From the IMG/VR virus record IMGVR_UViG_3300024355_000391, positions 1 to 62,246 of that record: a stretch of DNA of 62,246 nucleotides; one strand, written 5' to 3'. This document shows positions 34,188 to 44,435 of this stretch, piece by piece. How positions within the stretch are numbered: position 1 is the stretch's first letter; every line of letters begins with the position of its first letter. The notes beneath the pieces were generated by a model that saw only the letters and a program-made list of their open reading frames with translations, had not been told where the DNA came from and ran no database searches. The translations under genes and the position numbers were made by a program. This DNA is from a virus.

Positions 34188-37076
34188 CTACATGAAAAGT
34201 ATGTCTTTAGATGGATCTTCACTTCCACTAATATAAGAGGAATTTTTTGGTGGTGAAGGCAATACTCTTGGCGGAACAACGGCAGTTATTGGTTGTTCTG
34301 GAACATGATACATATAATCTTCCTCAGTTTCTGGAAATCCATCTTCGGTATATTGACTCAACATGGATATTAAACTTTCTGATGCTCTTTTTCTTTGAGA
34401 AACAGTTTCTGTCTTATTAATCAAATCATAAAATGGAATTCCAAATAGTTTAACGGAATCAGCATCAACAACATATTCTCCTGGGTGCGTGACTGCATAA
34501 TCGGTTTTTCTAATTAAACCACCATGTTCATAAGCAACATGCACATGATCACTGTGTTCAGATGGTTCATTTCTTGCATGTAGTAGTTGAACTGGTTTAA
34601 CACCTTTCATTTTATTAAACTCTGCGATAGCAGCAAGAATCGGACCTTGTTCATAAGCATACGCACCTAAATCAATTGCTCTACCTTGATAATGGTAAGA
34701 GTTTGCAGCGTGTCTACCAAGAACTCCACCAAATTCTGGATGCTCATGAATACTTCCCGGAACAACACCCAATTTCTGAACATATCTTCCAAGTTCTCCT
34801 GCAATCTTACTACCAAGACTTCCATATCCTTTTCCGAGGTCTAAACCACCCATACCTTCAGCACCAGAAGTTGGTGCGGTATCGACTTCTCTTTTTTGTT
34901 TTAATTTAGAATAATCTTCCGCTGTTCCATGTATTTGGTCTTTTCCACCTCTAAATCCACCATAAAAGTAAAATCCATACTTTCTAACCAATTCATTTAA
35001 CTTTTCATTAATACCACCATTTTTCTGACTGAATGTATCAGAAACTCCAAGAACTCTAACTTTTGCTCCTATAGATTTTAAATATGAAAGTTGAGATTCA
35101 ACAGAAGAAAAGTCATCCTTAGAATTTGCAATGCCAGTTGAAAGGTCAATCAATTTCCCCTGAAGGGCATCGCCTTTTGCTTTTAAAATCTTTAAAACAT
35201 TTGCCGCACTCCTGCCAACTTGAGTGTCGTCACTATCAGTTCCCTTTCCACTCCTACCGGCAAATCCATGTGCTATACTATCACCAATAACAAATTGTGC
35301 TTGTCCACCAAATTGTGCGAGTGGATTTTCTTGGGTGTCCCCTACTTTTTGTGCGGAAGGACTTACTGCCCCACCTTGTGTGCTATTTGCCTTCAGTGTT
35401 AATTGATTTGATAAATTAGATATAATTGAATTAATTGGATCAGTAATAGCATCTTTTACTATAGAACTAATCCAATTTGATATATCAATAGGTCCTGTCT
35501 TATCACTGATTACTCCACCTTTAACATCTGGAGATTTTGCAGTATCTAAAATATCATTCAGAAGATTATTAAGACCTACACCAACTGCTTTAAAATCACT
35601 CTCTGGTGGTTTGTCTCCCATTAAAGTTTTAACACTCATTTCAAGCAAAGGATGTACAAATTTTGTAGTGCCAACAATATCATAAGATTTTTCTAAGTAT
35701 TCGTATGGATTTGTTATACTGACATCAGAAAAATTCTGATAGAAAGTTGATATTTTTGTATTAGTTGAATTTTGATATGGAGATAAACCTCCAACATCAA
35801 CACCAGGCTGTAGCGGAGAAGTTGAAATAACCTCAGTTCTTCTTGCCTTAACTCCTTTACCTGCTGTTCTTGTGACTGCCCCCATATACATTCCGCCTCT
35901 GGTAACCTCTCCTCCTTCAGCGTATCCCATTGCTTCTGTGGCACCTTTACCATATAAACTTCCAAAAGAACCTTTCTTTTTAGCAAGAAGTCCAAAACTA
36001 AGAACATTAACCATTTGTCTTAGTTGCTCTCTAATTCTGGCATCAAGTTTTCCAAGATTCTCTCTTTGGGTTCTTATTCCTTTACTATCCCCCATTAAGG
36101 ACATCACCGCAAAATTTATTAACTCAACTGCATATCTAAAGGGAGCACCAATAATATCAAGCAATGTTCCTATACCGGTAGAAAGAAAATTATAAAATCT
36201 GAGTCCGGGAATAGCAAATGTATTGTAAAAAGCAAGTTTGGCTGACCTCGTAATGAGATTTGGATCTTTTTGTGCTTCCTCCACTTTCTTGTAAGCATCT
36301 GATTCAAGTTTTGTAGTAAATTTTCTCTGTTGAAAAAGTAATTCACCAACAAGAGATGATGCAAGTCCAACGAGACCAACAACTCCGACAGTGGAGCTTG
36401 CTATTCTTTGAGCAATAGCTTGCATAGAAGCTCTAAATCCTTGCCTTTTAACAACCTCTTGAGTAACTTTTTCTTGAATAGTATCAACTGCTTGCCTTTG
36501 AACACCTGACTGAGAATCGATTTCAATCAGATCGGAAAAAAGCATTCCAGCAATAAGCATGGAATTCATTACATTTTTTGCGGTCCCTAATGCTTTCTCA
36601 TAATTTTGTAGACCTTTATCGCCACCTAATAATTTTGCTTGTTTTTTACCAAAATCAACTATCTGATAAACTTTATCGACAAATGTGACAAATGAATTTA
36701 GTAATGCACCAGAAAACTGAAGAATGAAATCACTAAACTTCATTGCACCCACCAAAACACCTTTTAGTTTTGGTGCATGGGGTAAAAGTTTAATTGCAAA
36801 TGCCCCTAAAAGAACTTTGAATAGGAAATTTTTTACAACATCAAGAAATCCAAGTTTTTTGACAGGCATCTTAGTGGATACTTGTCTTTCAGAACTATCC
36901 GTTGTATCCTCTAATTTTCTTTCCTTTTCTTCAAATCTCTTTCTTTCGTTCAGTAAATTTTGACGCTTGAACGCAATATCCTTAAATTTGTTTTTTTGTC
37001 CAACAAGTTTTTCGACTCGAACTACTTGCTTTTTAAGTATGAAAGTTGTTGGATTCTTGAGTGTAATGTATGCCAT
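34188..37076 (-). CDS. tape-measure/hub protein with SGNH and M15-like domains
   Basis: 962 residues. Residues 60-160 are hydrophobic helices (LGFLDVVKNFLFKVLLGAFA) shared with the next gene. VIGDSIAHG near residue 597 starts an SGNH hydrolase-like domain. About residues 790-850 contain GRHAANSYHYQGRAIDLGAY and SDHVHVAY, the His/Asp pattern of M15-type D,D-peptidases. Near 865 is THPGEYVVDADSVKLFG, a motif common to all three big proteins. It probably acts in tail assembly and in opening the cell envelope at infection. Confidence 0.65.
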   Translation of the reverse strand: MAYITLKNPTTFILKKQVVRVEKLVGQKNKFKDIAFKRQNLLNERKRFEEKERKLEDTTDSSERQVSTKMPVKKLGFLDVVKNFLFKVLLGAFAIKLLPHAPKLKGVLVGAMKFSDFILQFSGALLNSFVTFVDKVYQIVDFGKKQAKLLGGDKGLQNYEKALGTAKNVMNSMLIAGMLFSDLIEIDSQSGVQRQAVDTIQEKVTQEVVKRQGFRASMQAIAQRIASSTVGVVGLVGLASSLVGELLFQQRKFTTKLESDAYKKVEEAQKDPNLITRSAKLAFYNTFAIPGLRFYNFLSTGIGTLLDIIGAPFRYAVELINFAVMSLMGDSKGIRTQRENLGKLDARIREQLRQMVNVLSFGLLAKKKGSFGSLYGKGATEAMGYAEGGEVTRGGMYMGAVTRTAGKGVKARRTEVISTSPLQPGVDVGGLSPYQNSTNTKISTFYQNFSDVSITNPYEYLEKSYDIVGTTKFVHPLLEMSVKTLMGDKPPESDFKAVGVGLNNLLNDILDTAKSPDVKGGVISDKTGPIDISNWISSIVKDAITDPINSIISNLSNQLTLKANSTQGGAVSPSAQKVGDTQENPLAQFGGQAQFVIGDSIAHGFAGRSGKGTDSDDTQVGRSAANVLKILKAKGDALQGKLIDLSTGIANSKDDFSSVESQLSYLKSIGAKVRVLGVSDTFSQKNGGINEKLNELVRKYGFYFYGGFRGGKDQIHGTAEDYSKLKQKREVDTAPTSGAEGMGGLDLGKGYGSLGSKIAGELGRYVQKLGVVPGSIHEHPEFGGVLGRHAANSYHYQGRAIDLGAYAYEQGPILAAIAEFNKMKGVKPVQLLHARNEPSEHSDHVHVAYEHGGLIRKTDYAVTHPGEYVVDADSVKLFGIPFYDLINKTETVSQRKRASESLISMLSQYTEDGFPETEEDYMYHVPEQPITAVVPPRVLPSPPKNSSYISGSEDPSKDILFM

Positions 37077-37080
37077 TTAC

Positions 37081-40000
37081 TTATCCTCTCATACTTAGTA
37101 TGTCTTGTTCCCAATTAATTTCTTCATCAATAATTGTAGTAGAGGACTGAGGTTTGGTCAGAATCGAAGGAGACATTATAAAGTCCACTTCACTATTATC
37201 AACGATTATTTCTGGTCTTTGGTCTATTTTTCTACCGGTATATTTACTCAAATGCTTTATCAGTTGAGATGATTTTTCATTTCTTTGTTTTTCATTCTCA
37301 ATGCCATTGATCATACTGAAGAATTGGACTCCACCAAACAAATCAACAGAATCTTTATCAATCACATATTCACCTTCGTGCAATAGTCTAATACCACCAG
37401 ATAAAGTAGGTCCACCACTCTGACGAGAAGAACTTAACATAGATTTAACTTCAAGATAATTCAAGAATGAAGTTTGATTTCTGTCGCCCACATAACCAAC
37501 ATGAACATGAGGAACTTTATTTGCTACACCAGATAATCCAAGCGGAGTTCCTGCATTTATTTTGATTCCCGATTTATTCTTAACAGCACTCGATAGTTCA
37601 TACAAGTGAGTTGCATAAAAGAAATTAACTGTTTTGCCTTTGTGTGAAAAAGGTTTATCCAATTTTATTCTTACACTATGCTGATCTTGTTGACCGGGCA
37701 TATTTGGATTTGCATCTTGACCCATTTGAGCAACATGTCCACGCTCTGCATACTCTAAAATTCCACTAACAGATGCAACAACTTTTGAACCTATAGGCGT
37801 TAAAATATCAAGACCAGTATCAGCAGCATATCCTCCTTTATTTGAAGCAATATTCTGAGAAGGAACTGGGTTTACAACACCAGAAATTGAAGTAGAGACA
37901 CTCTCTGCACCCATATTTAATCCACTACCATCAGGAGTTTCTGGGTCACAAATGCAAGGATCTACATTTGCGGCAGGGGAACCTGGTGCTATTTTTGCAG
38001 TTGACGGACCTGCACCTTTTTTTATTTGTGCCAATCGTGCCATAAAATTAGATCTTGACATACCAGCCCTATTTCCACCAGCGTGTCTGTCAGGATATGT
38101 TCCACCACTACTATGGGGAAGACCTCTCCAAGTCGCAGAAAGACGATTACCAAACTCTTCATCACTCATCTGACCACTTCTCCACCTTGAAAATCCATGT
38201 CCAGAATATAACATTTTTAATGCTGTTCTATCTTGCAATTCTGGCGTAAACTTATCACTTCCTTTACCACCAGCTGCAACTACACGCTCTAAAAGATATT
38301 CTGGCATTTGTTGATATCTACCAACAGCACCATTTGCATTTGATGCCAACCAAGAAACACTCATTTGAGTTGGTTTTCCTGCAGTTGCACCGCGAGAAAC
38401 ATTAAATGCATCATATTCTTTAGGTCCAGATTCGACTGAAGCAATCAAATCTAAAATTGCTTTATCAATTGCATCTCCAGCAACAGCAAACCCGCTACCA
38501 GTATCGCAAGCAGCAGCACAAGCATCCGCACTTGTTTCTTCAGCAACACCCGGTGGAGGAAGAAGACCTAATTGAATTCTAAGTTGATTTTGTATCTGAG
38601 AAAATTTGTCCTGCAAACTTTTTGAGATTTCTTGTTCGATAATATTCTTAAATTCATCAGTTCCTAAAGATGTGTATATTTGATTATACGCTTGCCTATT
38701 TTCTTCATAAACTCCGGATAATAATAAAGAGGACAATGAACCACTTGCATTAGAATAATCTCTATTCGTAATTCTATCTCCAAGAATGGATTTTACAGTT
38801 AACCCCATTAAAGGTCCAATTGAACCACCATCATATAAACTTTCATAAGAAGAAATCATATAGTTATATTGATTCATTCTATCATTTTCTTTTGGATATG
38901 GAAAAATCTGTGTCATCATTCCAGTTCCGCCTATTGCAGATCCAGGTTGCAATGAACTCGATTGTGGATTGAATGTTCTTGGTATTTCTACTTTTTTACC
39001 TTTATTATTTTGAGTATATCCACCCCCAGCAAATTTTTTAACTACTAACCCACCACTATAATATCCCATATCTTTAACTGCTTTCTGCCCATACAAACTT
39101 CCAAATGACCCAGGAGTTTGTAGTTTATTGGCAACGCTATCCATTTTGAAGAATGAGAAAAGAGGAGCAAATACAGATAGACCCTCTCTTATATTGTCTC
39201 GCACTCTTGCATCAAACTTTCCCAAATTTTTATTTTGTTCTTCAAGTCCTCTTTTATCATTATTAATTTTCATTGCTGCAGCACGAATCAACTCAACACC
39301 GTATCTAAAAGGAGCACCAATAATATCCAGAAGAGTTCCAACACTACTTAAGAATGCTATCGGAACTTTAAACATTGCGGAGAGAACACCGAATTGGTTC
39401 AATCCTTTGGAATATTTTTTAATTTGATATATTCCTTCACCTAAAGCCGAGGATAATAGACCTGCGCCAAGAACTATTCCAGCAGCACCCAAAGGTCCAA
39501 TTGCTGCTCGTGCTGCTACCTTTGATCCTTCTTCTGCCGCTTTTGCTGCTGCTTCTCCTTTTATCTTTTGTTGAATAATATCGGTGCCAGATTCTATTGC
39601 TTGACTTGCTGCAGGTATTCCACTACCAACTCCACCAAAATCACTGAATATCATTCCGGCAATCATGATAGAATTCATTAAAGAATTCGCTTGATTGTTC
39701 AATCCATCCAAAGAATCAACTGCTTTTTGTCCGCCAATAGTCTTTACTAATTTTCTTGCATGTTCGGCTGCTTGATATCCTTTATCTACAAATGTGACTA
39801 ATCCATTTAATAATTTGCCACTCATATCAAGAATAAAATCACTGACCTTAAACATTGTGGTCAATAATCCCATCATTTGTGGAAGATATTTTAACAGACG
39901 AACTGCTACAAATCCTAATAAAACATTAACAATAAATTGTTTTAAGGAATCTAAGAAACCAAGTTTTTTTCCTATCTTCTTTATTGGTTTTCCTATAAAC

Positions 40001-40179
40001 TTTAATGTTTTTTCAAGTCTTGATTCATAATCAATAAATCTTTCTCTTTCAGAATTTTTTCTCTTATCATCAATACTTTTTTTCTGAGTAATTAATGATG
40101 ACTTAATAAGTTTTTCCTTTGCAACAAATTGTCCCTTTACGGATTTAAGAGTTGTTGTGAATGGAGAAACTATTTTCAT
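37081..40179 (-). CDS. tape-measure/hub protein with muramidase and M23-like domains
   Basis: 1032 residues. The N-terminal hydrophobic region (LGFLDSLKQFIVNVLLGFVA) is paralogous to the preceding gene product. About residues 573-680 (LIASVESGPKEYDAFNVSRG, AVGRYQQMPEYLL) look like a phage muramidase or lytic transglycosylase; 788-895 (TGLDILTPIGSKVVASVSG, ATHLYEL, VPHVHVGY) match an M23 endopeptidase-like domain. The end carries HEGEYVIDKDSVDLFG. Likely tail-associated murein hydrolase; catalytic activity not proven. Confidence 0.7.
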   Translation of the reverse strand: MKIVSPFTTTLKSVKGQFVAKEKLIKSSLITQKKSIDDKRKNSERERFIDYESRLEKTLKFIGKPIKKIGKKLGFLDSLKQFIVNVLLGFVAVRLLKYLPQMMGLLTTMFKVSDFILDMSGKLLNGLVTFVDKGYQAAEHARKLVKTIGGQKAVDSLDGLNNQANSLMNSIMIAGMIFSDFGGVGSGIPAASQAIESGTDIIQQKIKGEAAAKAAEEGSKVAARAAIGPLGAAGIVLGAGLLSSALGEGIYQIKKYSKGLNQFGVLSAMFKVPIAFLSSVGTLLDIIGAPFRYGVELIRAAAMKINNDKRGLEEQNKNLGKFDARVRDNIREGLSVFAPLFSFFKMDSVANKLQTPGSFGSLYGQKAVKDMGYYSGGLVVKKFAGGGYTQNNKGKKVEIPRTFNPQSSSLQPGSAIGGTGMMTQIFPYPKENDRMNQYNYMISSYESLYDGGSIGPLMGLTVKSILGDRITNRDYSNASGSLSSLLLSGVYEENRQAYNQIYTSLGTDEFKNIIEQEISKSLQDKFSQIQNQLRIQLGLLPPPGVAEETSADACAAACDTGSGFAVAGDAIDKAILDLIASVESGPKEYDAFNVSRGATAGKPTQMSVSWLASNANGAVGRYQQMPEYLLERVVAAGGKGSDKFTPELQDRTALKMLYSGHGFSRWRSGQMSDEEFGNRLSATWRGLPHSSGGTYPDRHAGGNRAGMSRSNFMARLAQIKKGAGPSTAKIAPGSPAANVDPCICDPETPDGSGLNMGAESVSTSISGVVNPVPSQNIASNKGGYAADTGLDILTPIGSKVVASVSGILEYAERGHVAQMGQDANPNMPGQQDQHSVRIKLDKPFSHKGKTVNFFYATHLYELSSAVKNKSGIKINAGTPLGLSGVANKVPHVHVGYVGDRNQTSFLNYLEVKSMLSSSRQSGGPTLSGGIRLLHEGEYVIDKDSVDLFGGVQFFSMINGIENEKQRNEKSSQLIKHLSKYTGRKIDQRPEIIVDNSEVDFIMSPSILTKPQSSTTIIDEEINWEQDILSMRG

Positions 40180-40181
40180 TT

Positions 40182-42530
40182 TTATCTAATACCTAAGATA
40201 TTAGCATTTCTTCTATTTGAACTTGACGAAGCACTGAAGGATGGAACTGATGGATTTGAACCACTTCCTCTTCCTCCTCCCATTCCACCTCCAGCAACTT
40301 TTGGCTTAGATGAAACAACTTTAGGTGCTGGTTTTGGTGTTGGGGTGATTGGTCTTGAGTTTGGAGATGTTTTACCTATCTTTGCCATTCTCAAGTCTCT
40401 TGCTCTCTTCGCCTCAGCATAACTTCCATAATATTTTCCATCCGAAGATGAATAGTATTTACCCATTGCCGCAGCACCAGATTGCTTTATTCTTGCCTCA
40501 GATGCTTTGTCGGCAGCATTTGCTTTATCTATTTGGTCATATGTACCAAACATTCTGGTTAATCCACGACCAACTCCACCAAGAAGTCCACCCCTATTCA
40601 TAAATTCTTGATTTGCAGTTCTTACCTTAGCATTAGTTTCTCTTTCTCTTTGCTGTGGGGTAATTGAAATTGATAACTTTTTCTTTGCATTTGAATCATT
40701 TACTGCTCTTGAATATCCATTAGGTCCAAGGCGTTCATTCATCATTTTTTTAATATTTTCTTCTTTCATTCCACGCCTTCTCATATCTTCCAAATCACTA
40801 ATAGCAGTGAGACGCATTTTTCTTGCGTTTAAAGTCTCCTCTCTGCCAGTAGAACCTTTTGGATCAAAGAAGTCTGCAATAGACTCCAACATTCCTTTGT
40901 TTCTTTCAGTTGCTCTTTGATAAGTTGGTTCTCCTCCTTTAAAAGACAAGTAAGCAACAAAAGGTCCATCAGGTCCCATCATAATTTTAGTTTTTGGTAG
41001 GTTCTTTTTATCTACATTTCCAAGACCACTACTCATCAAACCACCACCTTTACCACTATATCCTTTATTTCTGGCACCATACTTATCAACTTGTCCAGAA
41101 AGACCCTTTGCAAAATTAGAGGAGTATATAATATCCTTTCCTCTTTTTTGAGCAAAATATCTCATTCCACCGACATTAATTTCATTAATAGGAATACTAT
41201 CGGCACCCGTTCCTGCACCAAGGGTTTTTACTCCACCTTTAACAAGGATTGATTGTCTACCACCATAAGTTGTTCCATAACCAGCACCAAGAGGTGTTTT
41301 TACTCCTTTTCCGGATGAAAGTGCTCTTTGAACTCCTACTTGGTCTTCTATTCTCTTTAATCTTTGGTCTAAAGATAATCTTTTATTATCTTCAAGAACA
41401 GGATCTCTATAATTAGGATCTTCTCCAATCAATCCACCACCTACAGCATGAACTGCATGTCTTACAATTTTGGGGCGATTAGTTCCACCACCAGCAGAGT
41501 TCATTGCTTCAAGTGTGCTCACACCAAACTTCTGAACTGCTCCACGAGACATAACAAATTCACCGTCAGTAAGCATTGCTGGGACTTTATCAATTCCCTT
41601 TGGACCAGAAATGCTTCCACCAAGTCCTTGAGTTATATTAGCAAGACCACCAGAAGCTAAAAATGCTGTAAATGGATTGAGTTGGGAAGATACTTCTGCT
41701 CCAGTTGACTTTAAAATACCTTTTAAGTCGGCAAGACCACCACCAGCAGCTTCCATTGTGGGAACTGACTGAGGTTCAGGAACTGCTATTTGTGGTGCTT
41801 CTCCATCACCCATGAATTTATTGATTGCAAGACCAGTTCCAACAGCAGCTGCACCGGCAACTCCAAGTTGAAGAAGACCACCGCGCAATCCACCAATTTT
41901 TCCACCACCAGCAAATACGGAGGCAATCCCCTTTCTTTTTAGTATTTGTCCAGTGGCAATTGCTTTTGCTAATCTTGCTGCAATTACAATAAGTCTGGTT
42001 GTTAACCCAACGGCAACTCCAGCAACTTTTCTTACAACTCTACCAAACCCAGTACCAAATAAAATATAACCAGCAACCAGAGATGGCCACCAATCACTCA
42101 AAAATCTCATTATGGAGCGAATTTTGCTCCTATTTTTTTCGTCCGCAAACCAATTTAATAATAATATAAGTGCTCTACCAAGAAATACGGTAACAAAAAA
42201 TTGTATTATCTGGTCTAATATACTTTTAACTGGAGCAACAACAGATTGTGCTACATTCTTTACGGTTGCAAAAGATCTTTCCAGACCAAGTTCTATACCC
42301 TGTCTTCTACTTCTTTCCTGACTTTTTCTTGTTTCATCAACATCTCTCTTTGTCTGAACATTTTGTTGAGAGAGAAGTTGAATGATATTTGTTAATGATT
42401 TAGATATGTCCTGCAGGATGGCAGTGTCTGCAGGGGATGATATTAATTGTTGTTGAGGTTGAGCAGCAAAAGCAGAAGAACGAACCGTTGTCGTTCTACC
42501 CATCATTTTTTGTGCATTTACTGTTGCCAT
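40182..42530 (-). CDS. tail tape-measure-like protein, 782 aa
   Basis: Hydrophobic helical segments at about residues 100-200 (IIQFFVTVFLGRALILLLNW), Gly/Ala-rich regions, then KVPAMLTDGEFVMSRGAVQKFG near residue 322, a motif typical of phage tape-measure proteins. It follows gp51-like and precedes the two enzyme-bearing paralogues, the place of gp29 in T4 order. Which of the three sets tail length cannot be told from sequence. Confidence 0.6.
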   Translation of the reverse strand: MATVNAQKMMGRTTTVRSSAFAAQPQQQLISSPADTAILQDISKSLTNIIQLLSQQNVQTKRDVDETRKSQERSRRQGIELGLERSFATVKNVAQSVVAPVKSILDQIIQFFVTVFLGRALILLLNWFADEKNRSKIRSIMRFLSDWWPSLVAGYILFGTGFGRVVRKVAGVAVGLTTRLIVIAARLAKAIATGQILKRKGIASVFAGGGKIGGLRGGLLQLGVAGAAAVGTGLAINKFMGDGEAPQIAVPEPQSVPTMEAAGGGLADLKGILKSTGAEVSSQLNPFTAFLASGGLANITQGLGGSISGPKGIDKVPAMLTDGEFVMSRGAVQKFGVSTLEAMNSAGGGTNRPKIVRHAVHAVGGGLIGEDPNYRDPVLEDNKRLSLDQRLKRIEDQVGVQRALSSGKGVKTPLGAGYGTTYGGRQSILVKGGVKTLGAGTGADSIPINEINVGGMRYFAQKRGKDIIYSSNFAKGLSGQVDKYGARNKGYSGKGGGLMSSGLGNVDKKNLPKTKIMMGPDGPFVAYLSFKGGEPTYQRATERNKGMLESIADFFDPKGSTGREETLNARKMRLTAISDLEDMRRRGMKEENIKKMMNERLGPNGYSRAVNDSNAKKKLSISITPQQRERETNAKVRTANQEFMNRGGLLGGVGRGLTRMFGTYDQIDKANAADKASEARIKQSGAAAMGKYYSSSDGKYYGSYAEAKRARDLRMAKIGKTSPNSRPITPTPKPAPKVVSSKPKVAGGGMGGGRGSGSNPSVPSFSASSSSNRRNANILGIR

Positions 42531-42536
42531 GATGCC

Positions 42537-42719
42537 TTACAGTTGTGAGCTTTGCTGTTGTTGCTTCATCCTCTCTTCTTCAAGATGTTGCTCCAAAAGA
42601 CCAACATAAACATCTCTTTCCCACGGGATCATATTTTCAATCTCCCATAAAGAATATTTATGGTACTGTACTAAGGCAAAATTAAGTCGGAAGTAGTTTT
42701 CGAGGTCCATATGGACCAT
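42537..42719 (-). CDS. gp51-like hub assembly protein, 60 aa
   Basis: The sequence FALVQYHKYSLWEIENMIPWERDVYVGLLEQ is short and helical. It lies directly after gp26, where T4 has gp51, the baseplate hub assembly catalyst; it also resembles small tape-measure chaperones. Starts at ATG 42719; an in-frame ATG at 42710 is an alternative. Confidence 0.6.
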   Translation of the reverse strand: MVHMDLENYFRLNFALVQYHKYSLWEIENMIPWERDVYVGLLEQHLEEERMKQQQQSSQL

Positions 42720-42721
42720 GG

Positions 42722-43441
42722 CTACGCGAAAAAAGACGCTAACCCTTCAAGAACTACTTCACTTTCAACACCAGTAGTTGGGTTCTTGACAGTGATTTTA
42801 TGAGAAAGTTTTGGCATTGTTTCAAAGAACTTTTCAATTTCTTTGAACTGTGAGGAATTCATTTGATCTAAAAATTCAGTAACCTCTTTTTTAGTTACAT
42901 CTGCCGTAGACCATACTTCTTCTTCAGTATAGATTTTATCAATGCAAGATGCAATCAAATCAAAAGATTGTTCCATTGCATTTTCATTTTTAAAATCGAA
43001 GTTAGTTTTGATGAATTGGTCAAGTGATGGATATTTCATTTCCATCATAATACTACTATCTACCTTAATTTTATTGGTATGTTCTGGATTTTTTTGTACT
43101 TTAATATCATCCAAGTTAATACTCACAGAAACATTAGTTTCATTATCATCAGGGCAGATAATATTAACCTCAACATCTTCTCCGACAGATTTGCCGCGAA
43201 TATTGAGAAATAAAAACTCAATGTCAAAAGTTGGTAAATTTTCTACTTTAATGTCTTTAGTCAAAATACAACTTTTGATGACATTCTTAATTGCATTAGT
43301 AATTTGCTTATTGTCTTCGCTTTCTAAAGCAATTACTAATAACTTTTCTTCCTTAACAAGAAATGGTCGGTAAAGAATTGTTTTTCCACTTGAAGGCAAT
43401 TCAAGTTCATAAGTCGGTGTAGAAATCTTAGGTAATGGCAT
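42722..43441 (-). CDS. 26: baseplate hub protein gp26
   Basis: 239 residues with MPLPKISTPTYELELPSSGK, LYRPFLVKEEKLLVIA, FEIEYLF-like (FDIEFLFLNIRGKSVGE) and MKYPSLDQF, matching T4 gp26 segment by segment. gp26 acts in assembly of the baseplate hub. Followed three bases later by the gp51-like gene. A late promoter variant TCTAAATA lies at 43471-43478. Confidence 0.85.
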   Translation of the reverse strand: MPLPKISTPTYELELPSSGKTILYRPFLVKEEKLLVIALESEDNKQITNAIKNVIKSCILTKDIKVENLPTFDIEFLFLNIRGKSVGEDVEVNIICPDDNETNVSVSINLDDIKVQKNPEHTNKIKVDSSIMMEMKYPSLDQFIKTNFDFKNENAMEQSFDLIASCIDKIYTEEEVWSTADVTKKEVTEFLDQMNSSQFKEIEKFFETMPKLSHKITVKNPTTGVESEVVLEGLASFFA

Positions 43442-43470
43442 AATGACCTATAGAGAAAATCAGATGTGAT

Positions 43471-43478
43471 TATTTAGA
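43471..43478 (-). promoter_or_regulatory. late promoter variant TCTAAATA
   Basis: One mismatch to TATAAATA on the minus strand, about 30 bases upstream of gp26. Confidence 0.6.
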
Positions 43479-43481
43479 TGC

Positions 43482-44393
43482 TTATGCTCTGACTGAATTT
43501 CCAGAAGAATTTGCTGCTTGTTGAGATACTCCACCAACTGTAAAGGATGATGGAGAAGAAGTTGCCAAAGCTCCAGCACCATCAAGACCAGGAAGTGCCA
43601 TATCACCAATGCTAAATTGTGCATTATTGTATATTGCTTGAGTTTCTGGGTCCACAAAATCGCCAAAAGAAGATTGGGCGTCCGAATGAAGAGGTTCTTT
43701 ACTTCCAGTTGGGTAAAGAACATACCTAACATAAGAAAAAGACACGGTACATTTTAGTAGAGATGAAGTATCATAAGAAACTGGCATTGAAGATATAGAA
43801 ATAGGAAATGCGTTAACAAATTGATAACTCAATGTTCCTCCAGAATAAAAATCTTTAGAACCAGTTCTTTCGAATTTTGTGATAGATAATCCCGATTTAG
43901 AAACATAATTGGTTGGATAATTTATTCTATAAAAATAATTTGTAGCTAAAGAACCAGGTCTGCGTACACCTTCAGTTTTCTCTGGACCTTGAGCTACACT
44001 TTCTCCAACGATATATTTCATCCATACTTCAAAAAATCTAATTGGAAGATATTCGCCAGCGTTGACATAAAATGTCATATCAATTCTATCATCATAAATT
44101 CTTCTTGAAGCGTGTCTATGAGTAGTTCCGTGATAATCGCTGTTAATATCAATGGTCGCAATATTAGATCCAGGAAGCACTGTTTCGCAACAAAGCAAAT
44201 TCAAAGTATCTTGCTTAATTCCCTCAAATTGATATATTCCATTCGCTTCGAAATACTTTCTGCCATTAGTCCCAGAGAGTCCAGGGGGAATGGGAATTGA
44301 TACCTCAAAATGAGATGTTAGTGCTGGGTTCAGTAGTTTGGACTTAATGTCCGACACTGACCTTACTGTTCTTCTAACTGGGTCGAATACCAT
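43482..44393 (-). CDS. gp54-like baseplate tail-tube initiator, 303 aa
   Basis: Tail-tube fold: SHFEVSIPIPPGL, LCCETVLPGSNIATIDINSD, DRIDMTFYVNAGEYLPIRFF and NAFPISISSMPVSYD followed by paired strands LLKCTVSFSYVRYVL. Length agrees with T4 gp54 (about 320). gp54 caps the baseplate and starts tail-tube polymerisation. The gene lies beside the gp4-gp48-gp53 block on the other strand. Confidence 0.7.
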   Translation of the reverse strand: MVFDPVRRTVRSVSDIKSKLLNPALTSHFEVSIPIPPGLSGTNGRKYFEANGIYQFEGIKQDTLNLLCCETVLPGSNIATIDINSDYHGTTHRHASRRIYDDRIDMTFYVNAGEYLPIRFFEVWMKYIVGESVAQGPEKTEGVRRPGSLATNYFYRINYPTNYVSKSGLSITKFERTGSKDFYSGGTLSYQFVNAFPISISSMPVSYDTSSLLKCTVSFSYVRYVLYPTGSKEPLHSDAQSSFGDFVDPETQAIYNNAQFSIGDMALPGLDGAGALATSSPSSFTVGGVSQQAANSSGNSVRA

Positions 44394-44394
44394 T

Positions 44395-44402
44395 TATAAA
44401 TA
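44395..44402 (+). promoter_or_regulatory. T4-type late promoter TATAAATA
   Basis: Exact match on the plus strand, about 34 bases upstream of gp4 (44436). On the minus strand the same palindrome reads TATAAATG and overlaps the ATG of the gp54-like gene, so it cannot drive that gene. Confidence 0.7.
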
Positions 44403-44435
44403 TTTTTTGACCGTATATATTATGTAGTAAGGATA

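Noticed and set aside
44391-44398. TATAAATG as a late promoter of the gp54-like gene
   Set aside because: It overlaps the start codon itself, so a transcript would begin inside the gene.
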